Shown piece by piece: positions 43,078 to 52,755 of a stretch of 64,000 bases of DNA (within the stretch, counting starts at the first letter, position 1; each line of letters starts with the position of its first letter). Both the position numbers and the translations under genes were made by a program. Below the pieces are notes generated by a model, which ran no database searches, was not told the origin of the DNA, and worked only from the letters and a program-made list of their open reading frames with translations. This DNA is from Diacronema lutheri (Eukaryota > Haptophyta > Pavlovophyceae > Pavlovales > Pavlovaceae): the NCBI GenBank assembly GCA_019448385.1, contig JAGTXO010000005.1, positions 1 to 64,000 on the forward strand. Direction: 5' to 3'.

Positions 43078-43740
43078 ATGGAGCCACGCGGCGGGGTCGG
43101 CGGCCGGCTCGTCGTCGGGCTCGCCGCGTGGTGCGCGACGGCGCTCGGCGTGTGGTGGGCGCACGCGGCGCGGTGGCGGCGGGCCACGCGCACCGACGCC
43201 GAGTGGCTCCGCACGCTCAACGATCTGCGCAGCCTCGCGTCGCGCAAGAACGCGGTGCGCGGCCAGTGCGCGGCGATCGTTGTCAAGGGCGGCACGATCC
43301 GGAGCTGGGGGTACGCGCGCAGCCTGGTGCGCGCGAAGAGGCCGAGCGCCAAGGCTAATGAGCGCACCGACCTGCACGCCGAGGCCGACGCCGTCACCGC
43401 CGCGGCGCTCAACGGCATCTCTCTCGACGGCTGCACGCTGTACTGCACCATCATGTGCTGCCGCTCGTGCTTTGCGCTCGTCGCGGCTGCGGGCATCACG
43501 CGCGTTGTCACGCCCGCGGCGTCGTGCGAGTCCGTCAGGGTCTCGCACGGCGAGCACAACCTGCTCGTCGCCGAGTGCCACGCGATCGACGTGTGCGACA
43601 CGGCGGTAATGCCGCCGTACGAGCCCGTGACGGAGGTGCCGCTGCTGCCCGCGCTCAGGCGCCGGATACCGCAGTCGGCAGACGGGGTGGAGGCATGGAC
43701 CCGGCCGGCCGGCATGAGCGCGAGCGGCGCCCGTCACTGA
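43078..43740 (+). CDS. Membrane-anchored cytidine-deaminase-fold protein
   Basis: 220 residues from ATG 43078. An N-terminal membrane helix (RLVVGLAAWCATALGVWW) precedes a deaminase core: LHAEADAVTAAALNG supplies the His-Ala-Glu zinc/proton-shuttle motif, and CTIMCCRSCFALVAAAGI supplies the CxxC pair preceded by a TIM instead of the usual Pro. The fold matches dCMP/CMP deaminase-like zinc enzymes; ribonucleoside, deoxynucleotide or pterin-type substrates cannot be distinguished. The anchor is unusual for this group. The start of the superoxide dismutase gene lies 74 bp away on the other strand. Confidence 0.75.
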   Translation: MEPRGGVGGRLVVGLAAWCATALGVWWAHAARWRRATRTDAEWLRTLNDLRSLASRKNAVRGQCAAIVVKGGTIRSWGYARSLVRAKRPSAKANERTDLHAEADAVTAAALNGISLDGCTLYCTIMCCRSCFALVAAAGITRVVTPAASCESVRVSHGEHNLLVAECHAIDVCDTAVMPPYEPVTEVPLLPALRRRIPQSADGVEAWTRPAGMSASGARH

Positions 43741-44011
43741 GCGGCACTGCCGACTCCGCGCGCGCGCCGCGTCGGCGACGTCGCCTCGCGCCTTCCGAGG
43801 CTCCGACGCGTCCACGCCGCGCGACGAGGCCGAGGCCACGGCGCTCGTGCATCGTTTTCCGGATTCTGCTGCGTCAGCCCTGTTCACGGGGCCTCTGCTG
43901 CGGCCGGCCACCGGCCACCGGAGGCACAAGTGCGTGCTCGGCAAGTGCTCGCGCACTCATCAACGACGCCACAGTCAGTGCGACGATTATTGACTGACCC
44001 TCAACCCAACG
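43741..44011. other. Intergenic spacer before the large secretory-pathway gene
   Basis: 271 bp with no convincing open frame. The last 60 bases (GACGATTATTGACTGACCCT) are less GC-rich and lead into the start codon at 44012, suggesting a 5' UTR. Nothing else is recognised. Confidence 0.5.
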
Positions 44012-47000
44012 ATGGCGGCGACCATCGCCGTTGTCGCGCTCCTTGCCGGTGCGTTCGAGGGGCCGCCCCCTTCGCCTTCGCGCTGCGCCCCTTTGCCGCG
44101 CCTCACGCCGTGGCCGTGCGCAGCGACGCCTCGCGCGCACGCAGGCGGGGCGCAGGCGCAACTCGCAGATGCGCCCGAGGGCACGCGATGGGACTCGTGT
44201 GCCGAGTTGGCGAGCTGCCTCGGGCTTGAGCCAGCGCCGGACGTCGAGGTGCGAATCACGCTGAACCTGATGTTTGTCGGCTTCCAGGGTGACGGCAACC
44301 TCGGTGCGGCAGCCGCCGCGGTCTGAACGCCATCGCCGCGTGGCCCGCGTGTGGCGCGGGCGCACGGACGCGTGGCGCGCGCCCCGGTCACCGCCCCGCG
44401 CGTGGCCCCCTCGAGCGCGCGCTGCCCGCATGCCGCAGCCGTCTCGCGCGCGCTGTGCTCTGCTCAGCGCACGCGCCGTGGCCGCGCGACATGCCGTCCG
44501 TCCGCGCGCGCCCAGGCCTTAACGTCTCGCGCGCGACGCTGAGCCGTTGGTTTGAAACCTTCGGCGATTCGCTCCCGCACCTCGTCGTGCCCACGGCCGC
44601 GACCTTCGCGCCGCGCCATGCTGGCGCGCGCGATGTGCCCGCTACCGACGCGCGCGATGGCGCCGGCGACCGCGAGGACGAAAGGCCGCCCGCATCGCGG
44701 TTGCGAGTCCGATACCGGTATCGGATGCGCGCGTACGAACTGGGCGATGGCGTCTCGGAGGTCGTGCACCGGCTGCTCGAGGGGCAGATGCGACCCGAAA
44801 CGGTCGAGGGCGCGCCGGTCCGCGACGGTGATGCCGGCGACGGCGCGCCGTCGCGCGCGCGCCACGCTCGCCGCCGCACGCATGGCCGCGCGTATGCCGA
44901 GCGCGCAAGCGTGCTCGGCTCAGCGGAGGATGCGTTCTACCAAGTCGATGCGCTGGCGATGGAGGCAGTGCTCTCGTCGCTCGCCGAGCGCCTCGCGCTC
45001 GACCGCGCCGGATACACGCTCTTCGTCCTCAACCCGCGCCGCGCGGCGACCGCGTATGCGCATTACGGTTACAGAATCGGTTTCTCCGCACACGAGCTCG
45101 CCGTCCTCGCAGCCGACGACGCGCTCGGACGGCTTCTGCCGCGCGCGGACGGGAGCGGCGGTGGCGCGGGCGCGGCGAGTGCGCCCTCGCTCCCGCCCTT
45201 TGCTGGCGCCGTCGCGCGCCCCGCGCTGGGCAAGCGCGAAGCGGTGCGCCGCGCAGCGGAGGCTCTCGGGAACGCGCTCGGGAACGCTCTCGGGAACGCC
45301 GTCGACACCGACGCGCGCGCGCGCGCGGGCACGCGCGCGCGCGCGGACGAGGGCGGTGGCGGCGGCGCGCTCGCTTGGCACGACGCGCGTGACCGGTCTG
45401 AAGCGTGGGCGCGCCAGCTGCTCGCCGACCACGGCTCAACGCTTGGCGCGCTACTCCGACCGACCGACGGTGGCGACTCAGCGGCGCGCGGCGCGCGCGG
45501 CACGGCGGCGCGCGCTGGCGCGGCGCGCGACGCGGTGCAGCACGCGGCGATCGCGATGCTCGGGTACGGCGGCGAGCGCGCGCGCGCGGTGCTCGCCGAG
45601 GCGTACGCCAACGCGTCGTCCGCCGAGGCGTGCCTCGTCGACGCGTGGCTTGGCGACGGTCGTACCGGTTTCCTGGACCTTTCCGCCGGCCCCTTTCATT
45701 GGGGCCCGGTCGTCGGCGGCGAGGGCGTGCGCACGGCGCTTACGTTCCCGGACACGCATGACCTGCTCGCCGCGCCACCTGCCGCCGTCGGCGACGTCGA
45801 CGACGCCGGCGGCGGCGAGCACGTCACGGGCCGCGCGATGGGCATAGGGGGTGCGCTGGAGCCGCGCGCCGGACCGCCGACAGTCCGGCAGGCTGAGGCG
45901 GAGGTTGCGGTGCTTCGTCAGATGGTGCCCGCGGCATGCGGCGGCATGTGGCATGAGGCGGAGGTCGGCTCGGGAGAGGCGGGCAGCAGCGCGCGCTGCG
46001 TGGCGCTCCGGGCGCGCGCACGGTTGCTCTCGCGTTACGCCGCCGAGCTGCGCCGCGAGGAGGGCGACGACGACGACGACGACGCCGTCGGCGCGGGCGG
46101 CGGTGACGAGGCCGGCGGCGGCGGCGCGCGCGACGCGGCAACGCGCGCGCTCGGCGGGTCGGGTCGGCGGCAGCTCGCCGCGCGACGGCGGTGGGAGCAA
46201 GTGCAGGCAGAGCTGCGCGAGTCCGGTGCGGACGCTGAGGCGGCCGGACTCGCCGGAGCCTTCGACGCGGATGGTGCGCTCGCGCCCGCAGTCAGTCGCT
46301 TCTTTGCAAAGTTGGGCGGCGCCATCGGCTCGGCGGCGTCGCACGCGCTCACGCCCGCGTCAGCGCCGCTCGAGCCGAGCGCGCATGCTGCATCGCGACT
46401 TCACTTTCGAATCTTTGTCGTCAGTGACGAGCCGTTGGGCAAGAGCGGCACGGCGGGCGCGGCGGGCGCGGCGCGTGGCTTTGATCTCGACCTCTTCAAG
46501 CGCGCCGTATCCAAACTTGCGCTGCCGACACAGACCGTCACCTTCACCGCACGCAGGTCCGGCCGCACATCGCCGACCCCCCCCCCCCAACAGCCGCGCC
46601 CCGCTCGCGCCTGCGCCCGCGCCGGCCAGCTGCGACCCGCTGCCAGATCCGCCTCGCGCCGCGCGGGGCGCTCGCCGCTGCGCGCGCGCTCCACGCGCGC
46701 GCGCGGCCCCACCCCTCCTTTGCACGGCCCTGCCCCCGCGGTGTACGGCCCCGCCCCCGCGCCGCGCGACGCCGCTTTTGAAAACACGCGCACTCCAGGC
46801 TGCGCCTTGGTGATGACGACGTGATCGCCGCCGCGTACGCGCGCGCGCGCACGAGCGCGGTCGTGCCCGTCCTGCACGTCGACGGCTCATTCAGCGTCGA
46901 GTCCCGCGTCTTCTTCGACTCGCACGTCCTCGCCGCGCATCTGCGCGCTAGCGCCACGCCGCCCGCAGCCGGCGTGCCCGGCGCGCCCGGCGCGCGCTCA

Positions 47001-48006
47001 TCGGCGCGCGCGCTGCGAGCGTCGCGCATGCCCGCGCCATCCTCGCGGGAGATCCCGATCTTCGTGGTGGAGCTGAGCGAAGATGTTTCGCCCGTTTTCC
47101 TCGATCGCTTTTTTCCCGCCAAGGCGGTCGACGGCCTCGTGCTCGTCGCGGCGAGCGTTCGATCGGATCATGCGCGATGGCCTTCGCACCTGCAGTGCAA
47201 TGGCCGGCACATCGTCTGGGACCTGGCCAACCCCGTCCGACACGCGGTCGCTGCCGCCGCACAGCTCGTGCGTCGCGCGACGATGCGCTCCGCGTCGGTC
47301 GCGCGCGCTGCGTCGGTCCCGCGCGCGGCGAGCGCCGTGCCGCGCCGCGCCACGCCGAGTGCGTGCACCGTGCGCCACGCGCCGCGCGCCGCGCGCCACA
47401 CGCGGTCAGGTTGGCGGCGTGCTCCCCGTGCACGTCAGCTATTCCGAGGCGCACGCGCGCGCAGCGTCCGAGTGGGGCTGGGCGGTGGGCTCAAGCGCGC
47501 TCGCGCACACGTCGCGCGGCGCTGGGCTCGGGCAGATGCAGCTCGACGTGAGCGCGCGCAACCAGCTCGCCGCAGCGATGCACGGCGCGCTGGAAGAGCT
47601 CGACGCCATCGTGCGCGCGCTGCGCGAGACGCGACTTTCTGCGCGCTCGCGGCACGCCGCGCGCCGACCCGGCTCGGCCGCGCACCGTGCGCTCGTCGCG
47701 GTCCAGCGGGTGCGCGCGGTTCTGCGCGTGGTCGCTGAGCTTGCGGGCGAGCTCGCGCTTGGCGAGGCGCACGCCGCGCTTGTCGAGCTCGACGCGGAGC
47801 TGGCGAGGGCTCGTGCGGCCGCGATCGAGGCGCTCGACGAGGCCGAGCCGCACGCGTGCGCCGATGTGAATGCGCGCGCGCTCGGCGCGACGCCGCGCGG
47901 CGACGAGGGCGCGTGGGCGCTCGTGGCGCTCATGATGGCAGGCGCGGCCGGCCTGTACGCTGCCTTCATCCGCACGCCCGCGCGCGCCAAGCCCAAGTTG
48001 AATTGA
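44012..48006 (+). CDS. Large secretory membrane protein, five exons, resembling the plant At5g58100/At3g28720 family
   Basis: Exons 44012-44048, 44145-44303, 44516-46556, 46799-47267 and 47410-48006 join in frame to about 1,100 residues. The first two encode a signal peptide with a GAQAQ cleavage region. LNLMFVGFQGDGNLGLNVSR and YTLFVLNPRRAATAYAHYGY lie in the N-terminal half; IPIFVVELSED, CNGRHIVWDLANPVRHAV and SEWGWAVGSSALAHTSRG in the C-terminal half; a C-terminal helix (GAWALVALMMAGAAGLYAAF) ends in a short basic tail. This layout recalls a plant family linked to pollen wall formation; that recollection is tentative. A type I membrane or ER/Golgi luminal role is expected. The third exon has long low-complexity inserts. 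Confidence 0.65.
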
Positions 48007-48128
48007 TCTGCAACCTGAGCCTGTCTTAGGGACAGCATGACGGAGTGACACGGCTCAAACGCTCGCGGAAGAGGGTCTGGCCCCCGACGAGCAACGCGGC
48101 CCGGAACGTGTTGTGAACCTGCGCATGC

Positions 48129-48566
48129 CTAGCTCGCGGCACCAGCGTCCGCCATCGGCCCGAGGAGGCGCAGGAACGCGGGCGAGACGGCCGTGGCCGC
48201 AGCACTTTCCGCGCCGCCCACACCGGTTGCGGGCCGAAGGTAGCGGCAAAAGGTGGGCGTGGGTGCGACTGGCGTTCGAATGCGCGCACCCGTCCGACGC
48301 TTGGCGGAGCGTGGTGCGCTCGCCGGCGGCTCGACGTCGGCGCCCACGGCGGCCTCCGGAATCGGCGAGGGGATGTCGGCACCGACGGCCTGGTGCCGCG
48401 CCGGCAGCGTCCGTCGGCCGCTGCCGGCGCCGCATCTAGATGCGGCGCTGCTTGGCCCCGGCCGGCCTTCCTTGACACCCGCGGCCGTCTGCTCCGGCCG
48501 CTGCTTGCGCTGCTCCGCGCGCCACTTGATGAGCTGGGCGCGCCGGCCCTCGGTCGAACGATTCAT
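48129..48566 (-). CDS. Small basic hypothetical protein
   Basis: 145 residues from ATG 48566 (MNRSTEGRRAQLIKWRAEQR). The N-terminus is strongly basic and helical. The middle alternates Ala/Pro/Gly segments containing two similar GAD motifs (AVGADIPSPIP and AVGADVEPP), and the end is PAFLRLLGPMADAGAAS. No family is recognised. The start lies 51 bp from the ADAT1 start on the other strand, like other divergent pairs here, which supports a real gene. Confidence 0.5.
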   Translation of the reverse strand: MNRSTEGRRAQLIKWRAEQRKQRPEQTAAGVKEGRPGPSSAASRCGAGSGRRTLPARHQAVGADIPSPIPEAAVGADVEPPASAPRSAKRRTGARIRTPVAPTPTFCRYLRPATGVGGAESAAATAVSPAFLRLLGPMADAGAAS

Positions 48567-48617
48567 GCCGATGGGCGTCAAAACGTTTCACAACGCGCCT
48601 CGCGCGGGAAAACGCCC

Positions 48618-50057
48618 ATGGCGGCTCACTCTGCAGACGCACAGTTTGCCAATCGAGTCGCGCTCGCGTGCTACGAGCGCTACCGAGCGTTGCCGCCGAC
48701 GGGCAAGCCAGGCGAGCGCGAGTGGACCGTGCTCGCCGGCATCGTCCTCGTGCACGCCGAGGCTGGCGCCGAGCGCCTGCAGGTCGTCGCGCTCGGCACG
48801 GGGACCAAGTGCCTCACGGCGAGCGCGGCCGACGCAGACGCGACGGGCCTGCGGACGCGCGACGGGCACGCGGAGGTGAGTGCGCGCCGGGCATTTCGTC
48901 GTTTCCTCTGCGCCGAGCTTTGCGCCCTCTTCGACGGCGAGCCCTCGATCCTCGAGCGCACCGGCGACGGCGATGCGCCGTTCCGCGTTCGTCGGTCGAC
49001 GTCCGTCGTCTTCTTCTCGTCCGCGTCGCCGTGCGGCGACGCGAGCCTATTCGCGCGGGAAGAGGCACCCTTGGCTGATTCCAACGCTGGCGAAGCGGGC
49101 GCGCCGGCCAAGCGGGCGAGGCATTTTGGCGGCGCGACAGCCGCGCCGGCCGCCGAGCCGGCCGCGCGCGCGGTGGCCGCCGAGGTTGAGCTCAGCGATC
49201 AAGCGCGCGGCGAGGCAAACGCGTGGCACATGGACGCGAGCTTAAGCGCCACACTCGCGCGCACGCCCGGCGCGAGCGTGCTCGGCGCAGTGCAGCGCAA
49301 GCCCGGGCGGGGCGAGGCGACGCGCAGCGTCTCGTGCTCCGACAAGCTTGCGCTCTGGGCGGCGGTCGGGCTGCAGGGCGCGGCACTCTCGCTCTGGCTC
49401 GAGCCGGTGCCTCCGGATGTACTCATCGTCGGCGGCGCGGCGTGCCCGCGCGCGCTTCGCCGAGCCGTCGTCGAACGCGTGCAGCGCGCGTGCGCCGACG
49501 AGCCGCCATGCGGCTGCCGCCTCGCGCGCGGCGCGCGCGCGGGCGCGCCGCTGCGGCTGATCACGCGCGCGCGCGACGAGCGAGGGGATGGGGACGGCGC
49601 AATCGTGGCGCTCGCGCGCGCCGAGCGCATCGCGCTCGACGCGCAGCAGCCGCCCGCCGGCTCAGCGTGTTCGAATTCTGTGAATTGGGGCGCGGCGCCG
49701 GCGCCTGCGTCGGCCGAGGCGGTGAACGGGCTGAGCGGGCTCAAGCTCGGCGCGAACAAGAGCAAGGTGAGTCGCAAGCACGGCTCGCGGCTGAGCAAGG
49801 CGGCCTTCTTCGCCCAGCTCGTCGAGCTCTGCGCGCGCGCGCCCGGGGACGCGCTGCCGCCGGCGCTGGCCGAGCTCGGCGTGGCGAGCGGCGCGGCGGC
49901 GCTCACGTACCGCCAGCTCAAGGACGCGGCGGCCGAATACCGTGACGCCAAGCGCTGGCTGCAGCGGCCGGACGGCCCGCTGCGCGGCTGGACCCGCTCG
50001 CCGCCCGAGCTCGAGGGCTTCGTCTTCCAGGCGGCGGCCACGGCCGCGGCGATCTAG
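48618..50057 (+). CDS. ADAT1: tRNA-specific adenosine deaminase 1 (ADAT1/Tad1-like)
   Basis: 479 residues, single exon. The adenosine-deaminase (ADAR/ADAT1) domain shows the zinc and proton-shuttle motif RDGHAEVSARR (His about residue 84), the first Cys in SASPCGDASLF (about 139) and the second in TRSVSCSDKLALWAAVGLQG (about 240), preceded by RKPGRGE, the lysine-glycine-rich loop typical of the family. No double-stranded RNA-binding domain is present, separating it from ADARs. Tad1/ADAT1 deaminates A37 of tRNA-Ala to inosine. An insert of about 60 residues lies between the first and second Cys. Confidence 0.9.
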   Translation: MAAHSADAQFANRVALACYERYRALPPTGKPGEREWTVLAGIVLVHAEAGAERLQVVALGTGTKCLTASAADADATGLRTRDGHAEVSARRAFRRFLCAELCALFDGEPSILERTGDGDAPFRVRRSTSVVFFSSASPCGDASLFAREEAPLADSNAGEAGAPAKRARHFGGATAAPAAEPAARAVAAEVELSDQARGEANAWHMDASLSATLARTPGASVLGAVQRKPGRGEATRSVSCSDKLALWAAVGLQGAALSLWLEPVPPDVLIVGGAACPRALRRAVVERVQRACADEPPCGCRLARGARAGAPLRLITRARDERGDGDGAIVALARAERIALDAQQPPAGSACSNSVNWGAAPAPASAEAVNGLSGLKLGANKSKVSRKHGSRLSKAAFFAQLVELCARAPGDALPPALAELGVASGAAALTYRQLKDAAAEYRDAKRWLQRPDGPLRGWTRSPPELEGFVFQAAATAAAI

Positions 50058-50141
50058 CGATGCCAAGGGCGCTGCTCCAGTATTTAGGGACGAAACCTCC
50101 CCCCGAGGACTGTTTGACGCGGCAAAACCTCAAGTCGACGG

Positions 50142-51674
50142 ATGCAGCGCGTTGCGGTCATCGGCGCGGGCCCTTCCGGCCTCTCAGCGCTGCGGGCGTT
50201 CCAGGCAAAGGCCGAGCAGGGCGAGCCAATACCCACCGTCGTGTGCTTTGAGCGGCAGAGCGATTGGGGCGGCCAGTGGAATGCGACTTGGCGCGTCGGC
50301 ACGGACGAGCTCGGCGAGCCGGTGCACTCGTCAATGTACCCCAACCTGTGGAGCAACGGGCCAAAGGAATGCCTCGAGCTGGCGGACTACTCCTTCGAGG
50401 AGCACTTTGGCCGGCCCATACCTTCCTACCCGCCGCGCGCCGTGCTGGCCGACTATATTGCCGGCCGCGCGCGCAAGGCGGGCGTGCGCAGTTGGATACG
50501 CTTCTCGTCCGCCGTGCGCATGGTGCGATTTGATGCGGCGACATCCACGTTCTCCGTGACCGTGCACAACCTGACGGAGGACGCGATGTACACCGAGACG
50601 TTCGATTACCTCATCGTGGCGAGCGGCCACTTCTCCGTGCCGCACGTGCCGCAGGTCGACGGGATGGAAACCTTTCGCGGCCGCGTGCTGCACGCGCACG
50701 ACTTCCGGAACGCCTCCGAGTTCAAGGGGCAGCGCGTGCTGATCGTCGGGCGGAGCTATTCGGCGGAGGACATTGGTTCGCAGGTGTGGAAGTTTGGCGC
50801 CGCTTCGGTCACCATCTCATACCGCTCAGCGCCGATGGCGTTCGACGCGCTCCCGCCGAACTGGAGCCAATGCCCGCAATTGAAACGCGTGGACGGCAGC
50901 GCGTGCCATTTTCTGGACGGCACGAGCGGCGAGTTTGACAGCATCATTCTGTGCACCGGCTATGTCCACCACTACCCTTTCCTCCCCGACGAACTCCGCC
51001 TCCGCACGCCCACGAGCCTCTACCCGCGCGGTCTCTACCGCGGTGTTGTCTGGATGCGCAACCCGCGCGTCTTCTACCTCGGCTCGCAGGACCAATGGCG
51101 CGTCGTGCGCCGCGCCGCTCGCACGCGCTCTCGCTGAATTGTCCTTGTTTGCTCCGCGCGAGACGCGCGCCGCGCTGACGCTGCCGCCGCATGCGCGTCG
51201 CCGGCGTGCCCCGCCTCGCGTGGCGCACCACGCCGCGCCGCGCCGCGCGCCGCCGACGTTGCGCGCCTCCGCAGGTACACCTTCTCCCATTTCGACCTGA
51301 TGGCGTGGTGGGCGCGCGATGTCATCCTCGGCCGGATCGCGCTGCCGCCGCAGGCGCAGATGGAGGCGGACACGGACGCGTGGGCGAAGCGCGAGAGCAC
51401 GCTGGTCGGCGACCAGCAGGCCGTCGAGTTCCAGGGCGACCATGCGCGCGCGCTGCAACGCGAGACAGATTACCCGTACTTTGACACGGGCGCCGTCGAT
51501 CGGCTCTTCGTCGAGTTCGAGCACGCGAAACACCAGGACTTCATGGGGTACAGAGACCTCTCCCATCGCTCGATCATCACGGGCACCGTCGCGCCGGCGC
51601 CGTGCATGCCGTGGCGAAGCAAGATGGATGACTCCGTCGCCGGCTTTTTGCATCAGCACGGACACGATCGTTGA
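50142..51674 (+). CDS. Flavin monooxygenase, trimethylamine monooxygenase (Tmm)-like, GC-AG intron
   Basis: Exons 50142-51097 and 51275-51674, 451 residues, matching Tmm length. The FAD motif is [31 protein letters not shown] and [20 protein letters not shown] follow; [11 protein letters not shown] is the FMO signature; [12 protein letters not shown] is the NADPH motif; and [13 protein letters not shown] is present. The last junction must give [20 protein letters not shown], the family's conserved end, which works only with a GC donor at 51098 and AG at 51274. Bacterial Tmm oxidises trimethylamine to its N-oxide. Closeness to bacterial Tmm rather than animal FMOs suggests transfer or an old marine lineage. 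Confidence 0.85.
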
Positions 51675-51786
51675 GCGTCAAGCAGCCCGGAGCGTGGGCA
51701 CGGCGAGCGCTCCGGGTCAATCAGCACGGACACGATCGTTGAGCGTCAAGCAGCCCGGAGCGTGGGCACGGCGAGCGCTCCGGGTC
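51653..51786. repeat. Perfect 66-bp tandem duplication at the 3' end of the monooxygenase gene
   Basis: TCAGCACGGACACGATCGTT and the following 46 bases occur at 51653-51718 and again at 51721-51786, separated by two bases. The first copy contains the stop codon of the monooxygenase gene; the second lies in the 3' UTR. Identity suggests a recent event. The unit contains an inverted pair CCCGGAGCG / CGCTCCGGG, so each copy can form a hairpin. Confidence 0.9.
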
Positions 51787-51928
51787 GTCGGTGTGACGAC
51801 CAGCGAGTGGCGCACCGACTCCGACGACACCGCGCTCCGCTCCAGCCGCAGGCGATAAATTCGACGACGCATCATGCCAAGCTGCAAATGAAGTAGACGG
51901 GGGGCAGCCAAAGCCCGAGGCCGAAGGC

Positions 51929-52681
51929 TCAGTCGGATGCAGGACGGGGCCGACCGGCAATTTTGAAGAGCGCGACTGTGCACGACCTCTCCACCTCCAT
52001 ATCCAGGGAGACGGCGTGCCCCAGGAAGGAGCGCGTCAAGTTTGCCCGCTCAAAGTCCACGCCGAGCCTGCGCAGCTCGTGCGCAAAGTGCTCGCGCGCA
52101 ATGTTGACAGAGTCTGTGACGAGGCATTGGACGCCCGCGGCTGAAGCCTGCGCGCAGCGCGCGGCGAGCGCGCGCGCGATGCGCTCTGAATAGCACACGT
52201 CCGCTGCAAGCAGCACGTCGATGCCGTGCGCAAGCGGCGCGTCGGAGCACATGTCGAAGACCTCCGTGCGGACCGAGGCGAGGCCTTGCTGCGCGGCAGC
52301 GGCCGCGACGAGCTCGAGGGGCTCCGGGTTGGAATCCGTGGCGAGCGCGCGGATCGCGCCGCGCGAGGCGGCAACAAGCGAGCAGAGGCCCGTGCCGCAT
52401 CCGAGCTCGAGCGTCGAGCAGCCTGCAAAGTCGATCTCGCCGACAGCGATCTCGGCGAGCGCGTCCGCGCCCGGCCAGAGCACGACGCCGAACGGGTCGA
52501 GCTCGCCCGTCCCCGCGCTCCACTCCGCAACCAAGGCGCTCACACGCGCGTATTCAAGGACGAACGGCCCATGCGAGAACGCAGGCGCGAAGCGCGCGCG
52601 GAGCTCGAGCGCCGGCGCGACGAGCAACCCGACGAGCGCCGCGGCGAAAGTCATGGAGAGTCCATTTAAGTTAAGTTCCAT
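51929..52681 (-). CDS. METTL21-like class I methyltransferase with N-terminal hydrophobic segment
   Basis: 250 residues from ATG 52681. GVVLWPGADALAEI is the family's WPG/A entry, LELGCGTGLCSLVAA the SAM-binding motif I, ATDSNPEPLELV motif II, and DVLLAADVCY the post-II motif (D/E-x-x-D/Y) typical of Methyltransf_16 enzymes. These methylate lysines on non-histone proteins such as chaperones and elongation factors. A hydrophobic N-terminus (MTFAAALVGLLVAPALEL) could be a signal or anchor, unusual for the family. It is convergent with the monooxygenase gene. The retroelement begins just beyond its start. Confidence 0.8.
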   Translation of the reverse strand: MELNLNGLSMTFAAALVGLLVAPALELRARFAPAFSHGPFVLEYARVSALVAEWSAGTGELDPFGVVLWPGADALAEIAVGEIDFAGCSTLELGCGTGLCSLVAASRGAIRALATDSNPEPLELVAAAAAQQGLASVRTEVFDMCSDAPLAHGIDVLLAADVCYSERIARALAARCAQASAAGVQCLVTDSVNIAREHFAHELRRLGVDFERANLTRSFLGHAVSLDMEVERSCTVALFKIAGRPRPASD

Positions 52682-52755
52682 ATTCTATCGGATTTTGAAT
52701 GGCGACGGCCTCCCTGCACGCCCGGCCCGCGCGATCGTAGCGCGGCCCCGCGGGC

